From Bacteroidales bacterium (lineage in GTDB: Bacteria > Bacteroidota > Bacteroidia > Bacteroidales > FEN-979), in contig JALNWG010000032.1 in assembly GCA_023231005.1 (NCBI GenBank), forward strand, positions 1 to 25,289: 25,289 nt of DNA. Reading direction: 5' to 3'. Positions 16,474 to 25,168 of the stretch are shown here, piece by piece. The position numbers were made by a program, and so were the translations under genes. The notes beneath the pieces were generated by a model. It was not told the origin of the DNA, did no database searches, and worked only from the letters and a program-made list of their open reading frames with translations. The number at the start of each line of letters is the position of its first letter. Positions within the stretch are counted from its first letter, which is position 1.

Positions 16474-19400
16474 TTATGGGTATTGTTTTATAGGTGAAAA
16501 TTCATTGTAGCCTTTGCCTGTAAAACCCATCGGTATATACGGCAAAGGGTTTGGTCTGTTGATTTTGTCGCCTGTGAATCTATCTATTGGTGGTTTGGGA
16601 TCTATACCTTTCCGTAAATTGTCAGCAAGTAAATTTTCATTACCTTTATATTCCATCACTTGTCCATAATGCGTTAATTTGTAAACATCATCCCCGCATT
16701 TATATGTTCGTTTTACGTCTTTAATATTTTCAATGACCCAGAGTTTTGCTCTTGTTTCCTCATAAATATCCCTTCCTTTCAAACCCCATTTTCCATCTAT
16801 ACCTGTACTTTTGGCGAATTTCATTTCTTTTGCTTCAAGGGCATCTTTAAGGTGATATGTTTCCTCATAAATTCCACTGGTCCCCAACTCATTTTCAATC
16901 GGTTTTTCCCAAAATACCCAAGCGTCAAATTTCCCCTCTTTATTCAATCCTGATGCGGTGATTGTACCACCCGGATCTAGCTTTTTGTCACCCAGTAGAT
17001 CCTTTATATCTTTTAGATTTGTTGTAAAGTGAATTATTACATCATGCTGTTCCCCTTGTTCATCTTTAAATTTTGTTGTTTTAATAGTATCAATTATTCC
17101 AGAAAATTTCTTATTTTTCATTGCATCATTGTAATCACTTTTTGCATTGTCTTTAACATCAATGATATTCTCATTCTGCTTTTTTTCTTCCATCCCATCC
17201 AAATCAAAATAACTAATCGGCTTATTCCCCGCATACTGGTAAGGCGTATAATGCGGATACTTGTCCTGCAACGGATCCACGCTCACAAACCGGGCAATCC
17301 ACGCTGCATAGTATCGTGCCCCGTAGTAGTACAGACCGGTTTCTTCGTCACGTTCTTTACCTACGTATTTGTAGCGTTTCAGAGATACTTCGGCTTCGGA
17401 ACTGCCACTGCGATAGGAAGTGGTGCCGAAAGGATGGTACTCTTCATAAGAAATAATATTTGCTAATGCAGTGGCATCCAGTTCCAGGCATGCTGAGCCT
17501 AAATGGTTGTCGTACTGGTAGCGGATAACACTTGTTATGGTTGGCGGAGGAGTGTCTATTGTTTTGGTCTCCACCAAGGCAACCCGCTTTTTGTCATCGT
17601 CAATATGCAAGGTTTGCCGCTCAAAAGTGATCGTTCCCGACGTTATCTTCCGGTACACTTCATAGCCGTTCAGGTATATCCGTTCTTCCACAAATGTGCC
17701 TTTGTCGGTGATCTTCCGGGTGCGGTTGCCGTTCATATCATAACAGTACCAGGTTGTAAAGCCTCCTTTTACGCTGCTTTTCATCCGGTCTGCAAAATCC
17801 CAGGCCATAGCGGTAAGAGAGGGCATCGACAGCATGTTGCCATGCTTGTCGTAGGTGTAATAGTTGAGGTTGTCGTGCGTAACGAGATAGTTGTTGGTAT
17901 TGCCCGTGGTGTAATAGTAATTCCGTGTCCAGGGTGTGTTGCTGATGCTTTGCATGGCAAGGATGTTTCCCAATTCATCATAGGAGTATAACTGGGTATA
18001 GTTCTGCATGGCATTGTTTCCGCCTTTCGGAACCGGTATATTGTTGACAAAATCAGCATCGGTGGCCATGCCGAGGCTGGTAAGCTCTCTCCCGGTTGTT
18101 TTGGTGAGGCGGTAAAGGGCGTCGTACGTATATTTCCCCACCGGGGCGATCACGGCGTTGTTGAAATAGATGGTCTGCACCGCATTATCAACCTGCTGCA
18201 CGATGTTTCCCTCGGGGTCGTAATAATAATGAATGTCCTGTAAAATATCGGCACCGGTATTGCGGGTGGTAAGCAGCCGCGTGAGCCTGAAGGTATCGAT
18301 ATCGTAAGTATAGCCGGTTTTGGAATTATTTCCGAAGAGCACGGCGGTGCGCTGCCCTTTTTCGTTATAATCGATGTTGGTGACGAAGTTGGTGGTGGTA
18401 ACGCTGCCTCTGATCCTGGCCGAGACGGTTTCAGGTAAACCGGCCTTGTTGTACCCGTAGGTTTCGACAGTTGTGTCGGGCTTGGTATGTTGAGTAAGCC
18501 GGTTCAGGGCGTCGTACGACATGGTTTCGGCGAAAATATCCGCTTCCATCGTTTGGGGAACCGACCAGTTGATGGTAGCAGAAAATGTTTCGCAAAGTTG
18601 TTTGTTCAAAGATAATACATTACCCTTGAAATCAAACAAGGTATATTCGGTTATCCCGCATTGGTCGGAAATGCTTTTAGGTTTGCCGAGAAGGTTGTTG
18701 TTGTAATCGCCGGTTCCCGAGCCGTACTCGACGATCTCCACCAGCTGCTGGGTGGCCGATCCGTTTTCCTTCAGCCGGGTTTCCGTTGGCCGCTGCATCG
18801 TGTCGTAGTTGTTCTGTATCTCATTGCTGAGATTATCCCAGCGCAGAACCGGCTTTGAGGCGACGTCGTAAAAGGCCCACCTGCGGCCCGAGTCGATATT
18901 GACGGTAAACAGCAATAGGCCCGTCATGTCGAAGATATTGCGGGTCATCACTCTCGACTTGGCATCGGTTACGCGGAGTTCGTTGCCGGCCATATCGAGC
19001 TGTTTCAGCGTGGTGTACTTTACAATGGTATTGGTATGGTAGTTCGAGTTGTCGTCCGTGATGCAGAACGGCCGCCCCAGTTGATCCAGATCGATGACCT
19101 GCGGAGTGCCGGAGTGTTGCGCGGCAAGCCATGCGGCGCGCTCCATGATATCGAGCGTGGGTTCGGGATCGGTTGGATCGGGAGAGCCGTTACCGGTGTA
19201 CCAATGGCTGTCCAAAACCGTATCGTTGCGATCCCAGTTTTCCTGCTGCCAGGCATCAAATACGACTTTGGAGAAGGTCCCGTCGGGAAAATCGGTACGG
19301 ATGAGTCTTCCGGGAGGATCGTATCGCATGACGATTTTTACCCTGTTCAGGGTGGTCAGCTCGTCTTCGTTTTCATAGGCATACGTTGTACTGAACCAGG

Positions 19401-22400
19401 GTTCGTATTGTTTTACAACCAGTCCTTTGTTGTTATAGATCTTTCTTCCGGTGGAAACCCATCGGTCGGTTGAGTCGATCTCTTCGGGGGTGGTTCCGTT
19501 TAAACGCCAGGCTTTGCCGTCTTCGGCCTGAACTTTTGTCTGGATTTCTCTGCCAAGGCCGTCGCTGTATGTATAGCTATGGAGATACTCGCTGCCCCGG
19601 TGTTCTTTAATGGCCATGATATGGACATAAACAGGCAGGGAGTTGGTATGCCAATTATTTACAAAGTAGTTGAAATACAGTGAAGAATAGCTGCCTGTAT
19701 CGCCTTCGCCGTTTTTACCGAAAACCGACAGGGTGAGGATCATTCCCAGTCCGTCGTAAAACACCTCGCGGGAATTTCCGTTTTCGTCGGTAATTCTTTT
19801 CGGCTTAACCTGGATGTAATCATTCAAGGCTGTTACGGTTTCGCCAAGCTCGTTGGTTACGGTAACAGGCAAAACATAAAAGGAGTCGTAAGTGATGGTT
19901 GTTTTACCGGTTGAACCTGCAGAGAAATTGACGGGGTTCAGGATTTCATTCAGCAGCCAGAAATGGTTTCCGTCGTAGTTTTTCTTCTCCGAATTTTTCC
20001 AGTAGCCCGTGGCGGGAGTATTGAAACCGGCATAGGTTTCCGAAACATAATGGTTTGATGCCAAGATCGCAGAGAAGTCTGTTGGTAGCAGCGTATTTTC
20101 CAGTCCGTCGGTATTTTCATGGATCATGGCTGCGATGGCCTCGGCGGTGAAAGTGAGGGTTTGGGTATGTGAAATCAAACCATGGGAAGGCATCTGTCCG
20201 TAGGAAAGAGATCCTGTACCGTTTTCGGCCGTGTAGAAATATTTGATATCTGCAAGAAGCCTGAGAGACAGGATCACACCCGGATTTGCGAGGTTAGCGA
20301 TACGGGTTGCACCTGAAATGGCTGTAAGCAAATCATTTTTTGTGCATTTTCCGCTGAAGGAATAGTTATGCAGTTCCCATGAAGTATCGCGCTTTTTATC
20401 ACCATGCCGGTAAAAGGCGGTAGCGGAAGAGGAATCGATATATTCAAAATGATCGAACCGGATCACGCACTTGCCCTGTTGTTCGGAATAGGAGGAGGGA
20501 TATGATCTGCGGGCATAGGCAACGGTAGCCACATCGGTGGGATTGCCGAACGGATCGGTATCCAGCACCAGCTTGTGGGCGATGCGCGGATCGTTTACAA
20601 TGCGTTCGTAATTATAGGTGAGGGTTTCCGATTCGATCACATGAAATACCGCATGGCGGTTCATTTCGAAGGGCTGGATTTTCCGTATCGAATAGCTTCT
20701 TTCGGAAACGGTGTAAGGAATACCTGCAGAAGCTGTTCCGTCATTGGCATAGATTTCCTGGCGCAGGATGCTGCCTTTCAGGGCACGGCACGCTTCTTTG
20801 ATCTCTTTTGAGGCAAGGCCTGCCGGAAGGAGGGTGTCGTCGAGAAGCCAGGCCTGGTTGTCGCCCTGGAAGTATTCGGAGGCAAAGTGCGCGGAGATCT
20901 TTTGCCCCTCGGTATAAAACCCTGTGTGAAACCAGGTTTTTGTGTAGAGTGGTGGCGTGTTTGATTCTTCGTCTTCTTCGTTGGAAGCGGTATGGAAAAG
21001 AACCCCGTTGATGTAAGTGTCATAATTTTCGGTATCCCATTGCTCCACCATCCCGAAGCCCCTGAATTCACGTTCAATGCCGTCGAAATAACCGTGATGA
21101 TAGGCATACCGGGTTACGAAACGTGAATCGGTGGGCGCATCATAGGTTTCAACCCGCTCAACCACATGTACAGGGAAGGGCAACTTGGTGATCCACGGTT
21201 TTCCGGCCATTTTGTCGCGAAGGTAAAACTTGGTCGACGGTGCATATCCCAAACGTGTTATGGCTCCGAAGTTGTTTTTCATTTCATTCAGCAAAAAGGG
21301 CTTCTTCCCGCCGGTCAGTTCAAGGTATTGAACCCTGGATGGTCCGGAAGCCGGGGAGGTAGATGCCGCAACAAGGCACGAAGTCCCATTGCCCATCAGG
21401 TCCATCACCGAAATATTGAGCAGTTTATTGTATGCCGGAAAATGATTGATCTGGCAAACATCGCTCCAAGAGTTGCCGGCTTGGTTTTTCCAGTACTTAA
21501 TACCCTCTGTTGCCAGGTAGATGATATCCGTTGTGCCGGTACCATCCACATCGGCCAGGCGGATACGCGATTGTTCAAACCGGTCGTTGCTTTCATATCG
21601 CGGGGCATTGGACATACTTACCTTGCTTGCGAAATTACCATAACCCAGGTTTGGCCAGTAGTCGACAGAACCGTTGCGGATGCGGACAATATCGGTGAGA
21701 CCATCACCGCTCATGTCGGCCAGGTAAATGCTTTGCGTGGTATCGGAAAAGACGACCGCCGGGCCCTGCTCTTCGTCAATGGCCTTTGAAAGCCTCAGCG
21801 CAGGAGCAAACCCCTGCTTTGCAAGAGAATAATAGCTGGTGAAACACCGGTCGCCCGTAATGAGGATGTCGGCATGACCATCGCCGGTGAGATCAATCAT
21901 ACGGAGATTGGGGTCATTCAGATCAATGTTTGGAATGCTTTTAAATGGGTGAAAGGTTTGCCAGCAATTATCTTTTTCAATTTCATAATAACCCGAAACG
22001 CCGGGTGATAAAATCCGCAGATCGACCTGGCCGTTTCCGTCGATATCGCCCAGTTGCTGGCGGTTATCGCCGGTTACGGCCAAAGAGGGCTTGTCGTGGG
22101 TCATCATCATTCCCCCCAGGGAAGACTTAGGGCCAGTATTGAGGGCCGGGCTTTGAGGAGGTTCATAATAACGCTTATCTCCCAGGTTCGGCTTGTAATA
22201 CCAGGCCTGCGAATTCTGAATCAAAATCCCGCTTAATCCTTCGCCATGCAGGTCCATCCACTGGAAAGATTCTCCATTGCCCCCATTGGTGAAATTCTGA
22301 AGACCGGTGGGATCCATTTTATAAACTTGTTCCCCGACGATGGCTTCGGTATAGGAAAATTCAACAGAAGGATAACTCTTTTTGGTTTGGGTATCGTCAT

Positions 22401-23601
22401 ACCCGCTTACCTTAATGCTTTTTAGAAGGGTCAGTTCCGGCCGGTTTTCATAGGTCAGTTTGGCCATTTTCACCAAACACGGATCATTCCCAAGTTCGGT
22501 AAATTGGTGAAACATCAGTATTCTATTACACAAACGGTAGGTTCTTATTTCAAAGCCTCCACGATGGTTTGAAAACGGGTCCATGCGTGCAGACCACATT
22601 GCTGATCCCGTGAATGAGGGCGGTTCACCAGTATGTTCGCCATAATCGAAAACCAGGGTAAAATGATTATCAGCAGGGTATTGATCTGTGAGCGAAGTTA
22701 CCGGTGAGGCCGTACCATACTGAACCATCTTCAGGTATAGATTTGTAAAGGCTGTTCCGGCTGCGAGCCGTGGTGTTTCATAAATAGAACCGGCAACATT
22801 TTCGTTATTCTCACGCTTATAGGTGTAGTGGATGGAGTTCCCTTTATGATCGAGCGTACGCTCGATCATCCATTGAAAAACATGGGTTGGTTTTTCCGGA
22901 TCAACAATTGTTGATTGCTGAGAATAACCATAGATGGTGGTTACATTGTCTTTCGTTGTAGCCCGCCAGTGGCTTATATGAGTGGTTTTATCCTCCCACC
23001 GTTCGATTTTTGCAAATAGTCCTTCAATTCTGGGCCGGTAAGGATAGATCAGGTAAGTTTGCGTGGCATCTTCCGACTGCTTACGCACCCATACTCCTCC
23101 AACCTCATCTAGTACAGGCACCAAATCTTCGGCACCCGACAGGATAAACACATCCGATTCGCCTCCTGCTGCATCATCATTCTGAGTTCCGCTGTCCTGG
23201 TATTTTGGCAAACCTTTATCCGTTTTACGCGAAATGGAGGGAAGTCCGATGGACCAGCCCAGTCCGAACGGACCGTTTCCAATGCCCGAGTCGTAACTTA
23301 AAGCCAGTTGAGGAGTGAATTCACCTCGTCCGGGGCTGATCGGAAGAGGTATGCTCAACGAACCGGTTCCGGTAACAGGATTTGCCTGAAATTTTTCTCC
23401 GATACCCTTGATGGCGCCTCCGCCTTTGGGAAGGCTGAGGATCGGGTCGGATCCTTTGGTGTTTTTACTTCCTTCGGGGGAAGAGGATGAACTCTGGTTA
23501 TTGGTTGCTCCTTTGCCTGCTTGGCTTTCGGAAGATGTTTTACCTCCACTATGATAAAATTGCCCGGGATAAGGCGTATTCGGTTTCAAAGGGTTATCCA
23601 T
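16474..23601 (-). CDS. Fused Tc-toxin B-C-like / Rhs polymorphic toxin (SpvB, FG-GAP-like propeller, Tc mid region, Rhs repeats, C-terminal toxin)
   Basis: At 2375 aa this equals TcB plus TcC in size. A disordered N-terminus (1-50) has no signal peptide. An SpvB-type domain follows (about 55-420; GTGSLSIPLPISPGRGEF, LALSYDSGIGNGPFGLGWSI). About 445-760 carries FG-GAP/VCBS-like propeller motifs (DIDGNGQVDL, DLTGDGHADI, DMSGDGLTDIV, DVDGTGTTDI). A TcdB mid-region follows (NNFGAITRLGYAPST, YHHGYFDGIEREFRGFG; 776-860), then Rhs YD-type repeats, and the core ends with GLYYYGARYYAAWIARFVSV. The boundary is FDLDG (2132-2136), where Rhs proteins usually have DPxG for autocleavage; the aspartates are kept. 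The 239-aa toxin (2137-2375) is of unknown family, with EETYH (2246-2250) and EETRAK (2281-2286) as possible metal ligands. Tc B-C proteins form a hollow shell around the toxin. No TcA is in the window. The immunity candidate follows after 2 nt. Confidence 0.9.
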   Translation of the reverse strand: MDNPLKPNTPYPGQFYHSGGKTSSESQAGKGATNNQSSSSSPEGSKNTKGSDPILSLPKGGGAIKGIGEKFQANPVTGTGSLSIPLPISPGRGEFTPQLALSYDSGIGNGPFGLGWSIGLPSISRKTDKGLPKYQDSGTQNDDAAGGESDVFILSGAEDLVPVLDEVGGVWVRKQSEDATQTYLIYPYRPRIEGLFAKIERWEDKTTHISHWRATTKDNVTTIYGYSQQSTIVDPEKPTHVFQWMIERTLDHKGNSIHYTYKRENNENVAGSIYETPRLAAGTAFTNLYLKMVQYGTASPVTSLTDQYPADNHFTLVFDYGEHTGEPPSFTGSAMWSARMDPFSNHRGGFEIRTYRLCNRILMFHQFTELGNDPCLVKMAKLTYENRPELTLLKSIKVSGYDDTQTKKSYPSVEFSYTEAIVGEQVYKMDPTGLQNFTNGGNGESFQWMDLHGEGLSGILIQNSQAWYYKPNLGDKRYYEPPQSPALNTGPKSSLGGMMMTHDKPSLAVTGDNRQQLGDIDGNGQVDLRILSPGVSGYYEIEKDNCWQTFHPFKSIPNIDLNDPNLRMIDLTGDGHADILITGDRCFTSYYSLAKQGFAPALRLSKAIDEEQGPAVVFSDTTQSIYLADMSGDGLTDIVRIRNGSVDYWPNLGYGNFASKVSMSNAPRYESNDRFEQSRIRLADVDGTGTTDIIYLATEGIKYWKNQAGNSWSDVCQINHFPAYNKLLNISVMDLMGNGTSCLVAASTSPASGPSRVQYLELTGGKKPFLLNEMKNNFGAITRLGYAPSTKFYLRDKMAGKPWITKLPFPVHVVERVETYDAPTDSRFVTRYAYHHGYFDGIEREFRGFGMVEQWDTENYDTYINGVLFHTASNEEDEESNTPPLYTKTWFHTGFYTEGQKISAHFASEYFQGDNQAWLLDDTLLPAGLASKEIKEACRALKGSILRQEIYANDGTASAGIPYTVSERSYSIRKIQPFEMNRHAVFHVIESETLTYNYERIVNDPRIAHKLVLDTDPFGNPTDVATVAYARRSYPSSYSEQQGKCVIRFDHFEYIDSSSATAFYRHGDKKRDTSWELHNYSFSGKCTKNDLLTAISGATRIANLANPGVILSLRLLADIKYFYTAENGTGSLSYGQMPSHGLISHTQTLTFTAEAIAAMIHENTDGLENTLLPTDFSAILASNHYVSETYAGFNTPATGYWKNSEKKNYDGNHFWLLNEILNPVNFSAGSTGKTTITYDSFYVLPVTVTNELGETVTALNDYIQVKPKRITDENGNSREVFYDGLGMILTLSVFGKNGEGDTGSYSSLYFNYFVNNWHTNSLPVYVHIMAIKEHRGSEYLHSYTYSDGLGREIQTKVQAEDGKAWRLNGTTPEEIDSTDRWVSTGRKIYNNKGLVVKQYEPWFSTTYAYENEDELTTLNRVKIVMRYDPPGRLIRTDFPDGTFSKVVFDAWQQENWDRNDTVLDSHWYTGNGSPDPTDPEPTLDIMERAAWLAAQHSGTPQVIDLDQLGRPFCITDDNSNYHTNTIVKYTTLKQLDMAGNELRVTDAKSRVMTRNIFDMTGLLLFTVNIDSGRRWAFYDVASKPVLRWDNLSNEIQNNYDTMQRPTETRLKENGSATQQLVEIVEYGSGTGDYNNNLLGKPKSISDQCGITEYTLFDFKGNVLSLNKQLCETFSATINWSVPQTMEADIFAETMSYDALNRLTQHTKPDTTVETYGYNKAGLPETVSARIRGSVTTTNFVTNIDYNEKGQRTAVLFGNNSKTGYTYDIDTFRLTRLLTTRNTGADILQDIHYYYDPEGNIVQQVDNAVQTIYFNNAVIAPVGKYTYDALYRLTKTTGRELTSLGMATDADFVNNIPVPKGGNNAMQNYTQLYSYDELGNILAMQSISNTPWTRNYYYTTGNTNNYLVTHDNLNYYTYDKHGNMLSMPSLTAMAWDFADRMKSSVKGGFTTWYCYDMNGNRTRKITDKGTFVEERIYLNGYEVYRKITSGTITFERQTLHIDDDKKRVALVETKTIDTPPPTITSVIRYQYDNHLGSACLELDATALANIISYEEYHPFGTTSYRSGSSEAEVSLKRYKYVGKERDEETGLYYYGARYYAAWIARFVSVDPLQDKYPHYTPYQYAGNKPISYFDLDGMEEKKQNENIIDVKDNAKSDYNDAMKNKKFSGIIDTIKTTKFKDEQGEQHDVIIHFTTNLKDIKDLLGDKKLDPGGTITASGLNKEGKFDAWVFWEKPIENELGTSGIYEETYHLKDALEAKEMKFAKSTGIDGKWGLKGRDIYEETRAKLWVIENIKDVKRTYKCGDDVYKLTHYGQVMEYKGNENLLADNLRKGIDPKPPIDRFTGDKINRPNPLPYIPMGFTGKGYNEFSPIKQYP
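17181..17885 (-). repeat. Rhs core repeat, parental copy
   Basis: This segment of the 2375-aa gene, encoding YTYDKHGNMLSMPSL to DLDGMEEKK, recurs in part in all four downstream cassettes. It shares 55 identical consecutive bases with cassette 4 (17237-17291 versus 11648-11702) and 44 with cassette 2 (17387-17430 versus 15420-15463). Such tracts are suitable for homologous exchange of the toxin tip. Confidence 0.85.
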
Positions 23602-23614
23602 GTAATGTCAGATG

Positions 23615-24160
23615 TTACCAATCAGTACTTTTATTTCCGGAATTTTTAAGAAATGATTCCAGGTTATTTATCAATGCCGTAACTTTTGTGTTGATCTCCG
23701 CCCGGATCTTTTCCTGGATAGCCGGTTTTACCGGTACCCCGTCCCAATTGTTGGTTCTGATGATCTTCAATGATGATCTTATCTCGGCCATCCCTGCCTG
23801 GTAATACTTATGCCACAGGTTTGTAACAATATACCTGCATTTGCCATCTTTGAATTCAAGGATAACCTTGAAATTGACGGAACAGTTGGCCATTTCGGGA
23901 CGGGGATCGAGGCTCAGGTAACCCGACCCAAGCAACATTTTTTTTTCGGGATCGGTTAACTGCACCATATTGTCGTCACTGGTTAGATTAACCAATAACC
24001 AGGTTCTTGCCTCATTGTATAATTTATCATTGGTCGCACCGGGAATGACAATAATACCGGAATATTCATATTCTCCCGATTCCTTGTTGGTGGGAATATC
24101 CTGGGCCATAATGCACAAGGTTGGTAAAAAGATAAAAAGGCTTAAAAAGATTTTTTTCAT
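23615..24160 (-). CDS. Exported DUF4468-like protein
   Basis: This 181-aa protein has a signal peptide (MKKIFLSLFIFLPTLCIMAQ, cleavage near AQ-D). The mature part resembles the DUF4468 family (TBP-like fold) found in Bacteroidota: GIIVIPGATNDKLYNEARTW, LLGSGYLSLD, VNFKVILEFKDGKCRYIVTN. The biochemical role of that family is unknown. It lies 13 nt upstream of the fused Tc/Rhs gene, so the two are probably co-transcribed, and it may be a periplasmic accessory of the toxin; this is inference. A 92-nt gap separates it from the amidase gene. Confidence 0.75.
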   Translation of the reverse strand: MKKIFLSLFIFLPTLCIMAQDIPTNKESGEYEYSGIIVIPGATNDKLYNEARTWLLVNLTSDDNMVQLTDPEKKMLLGSGYLSLDPRPEMANCSVNFKVILEFKDGKCRYIVTNLWHKYYQAGMAEIRSSLKIIRTNNWDGVPVKPAIQEKIRAEINTKVTALINNLESFLKNSGNKSTDW

Positions 24161-24252
24161 ATGGGTTGTTTTATCAGTTAATGATTATTGGCAGGATGAT
24201 TATTCTTTTGTGAAGGAATGTTTCCTGAAGTATCCTTCATAGTGTGGTTGAC

Positions 24253-24924
24253 CTATTGTAGTGATGTCAACATGGCCATCATCTTGGGCTGCGGGGAGAT
24301 GTCGTTTTTGTCAAAACGTACAGAATTGTGGGTGAAAATGCCGGGTTCGCCTTTCAATGCCCTGGGGGTAACGTCCCAGATATCCTCGTGGTACGTGAGC
24401 GGAATGTTGTATTTTGTCTTCCACAGTAGTAAAAGCTGTTGCACCGATTCAATCTGGGCATCGGTATAGGCGTGATAGAAGGTAAACCCTCTGAAAGGAG
24501 CTTCCAATGTACAAACCTGATCATTGGGAATCACCCTGTTTACATAGTTATAGAATTTCCCCTCTTTTAAAGTTAACTGGCCCCAGTTGCATATTTCGAC
24601 CCCGATGCTGATCTGGTCGAGCGACACGTATGGGAGTCCGAATTTGGCAAAAGTCGATTCCTTTAATCCGAGATGCCATGCCCAGAATTTGGAGGAATAG
24701 CCCTGAACGATTTCACCATCCTTCCAGGTAGTGTCATTACCGGGCATTCCGCCAATTACCACGCAGGTGGCAATTCGTTCGGGGTTGCTTTCCCACCATT
24801 TATAGGTTTGCAGGGGATCGGCGCTTCCTGCCGTATGATGCAGATAAATCTGAACCTTGGCTTTTTCTTCTGCCACATACTGCGTGGTTGGAAACGGGTA
24901 TTGGGTGATAGGTTTCATAAGCAT
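24253..24924 (-). CDS. N-acetylmuramoyl-L-alanine amidase (Amidase_2 type), no signal peptide
   Basis: This 223-aa enzyme would cleave the lactyl-Ala bond of peptidoglycan. Family motifs: IYLHHTAGSA (first zinc His), SIGVEICNWG, HAYTDAQIESVQQLLLLW, and TYHEDIWDVTPRALKGEPGI, where the His and the following acidic residue take the place of the HxD(I)...DPG ligands. The usual Asp of DPG is Glu (GEPG), and four extra residues lie between the His and the EPG, as seems common in Bacteroidota relatives. There is no signal peptide, so reaching the cell wall would need a holin-like partner or cell lysis, as for phage endolysins. Start ATG 24924 gives MLMK; ATG 24918 is also possible. It lies 33 nt after the stop of the small membrane-protein gene and upstream of the DUF4468/Tc operon. 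Confidence 0.85.
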   Translation of the reverse strand: MLMKPITQYPFPTTQYVAEEKAKVQIYLHHTAGSADPLQTYKWWESNPERIATCVVIGGMPGNDTTWKDGEIVQGYSSKFWAWHLGLKESTFAKFGLPYVSLDQISIGVEICNWGQLTLKEGKFYNYVNRVIPNDQVCTLEAPFRGFTFYHAYTDAQIESVQQLLLLWKTKYNIPLTYHEDIWDVTPRALKGEPGIFTHNSVRFDKNDISPQPKMMAMLTSLQ

Positions 24925-24957
24925 TATTTTTTGAATGTTCTATTTAAAAAATTCACC

Positions 24958-25168
24958 TTATTTCGATACTAAAAGAATTATCGCTGATGAAACACTCAGG
25001 CCAACAACGACACCTCCGGCACCCCAGAGCAATTTACTTCCCAACTGCTTCTTCATATCTGCCTTTATTTCTTCCCTCGATTTTTTAATAAGGTCCTGGG
25101 TGGTTTCGAGTTTACTATTGGCGGATTCGAGAGAAGACAGTGTTCCCGTGATATTTGCATCTAATTTT
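24958..25168 (-). pseudogene. 3' exon of a small coiled-coil/transmembrane protein gene interrupted by a group II intron
   Basis: The coding frame ends at 24958 and reads KLDANITGTLSSLESANSKL, ETTQDLIKKSREEIKADMKK, QLGSKLLWGAGGVVVGLSVS, SAIILLVSK. It has a charged coiled-coil-like helix followed by one C-terminal membrane segment. The apparent ATG at 25236 lies within domain V of a group II intron, so the residues it would add (MNRKVQ...) are not real protein. The exon starts at 25168, at the third position of a codon, and no good start codon is available in frame, so the 5' exon must be beyond the intron and outside the window. Splicing of the intron could restore a full message; if it cannot splice, the gene is broken. 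It lies 33 nt upstream of the amidase, and its shape would suit a holin- or spanin-like partner, though no family match is evident. Confidence 0.65.

Noticed and set aside
9991..17885. CRISPR-like array suggested by the regularly recurring similar segments
   Set aside because: The repeats are 300-700 bp protein-coding Rhs cores with long coding spacers, not short direct repeats with short spacers.
17503..17991. 162-aa plus-strand ORF
   Set aside because: It is antisense to the Rhs core of the 2375-aa gene and recurs in the same way opposite the other cores, as expected for a shadow frame.
24212..24238. GAAGGA/TCCTTC hairpin between the amidase and DUF4468-like genes
   Set aside because: The arms are only 6 bp with a 15-nt loop and no T-run, too weak to call a terminator.
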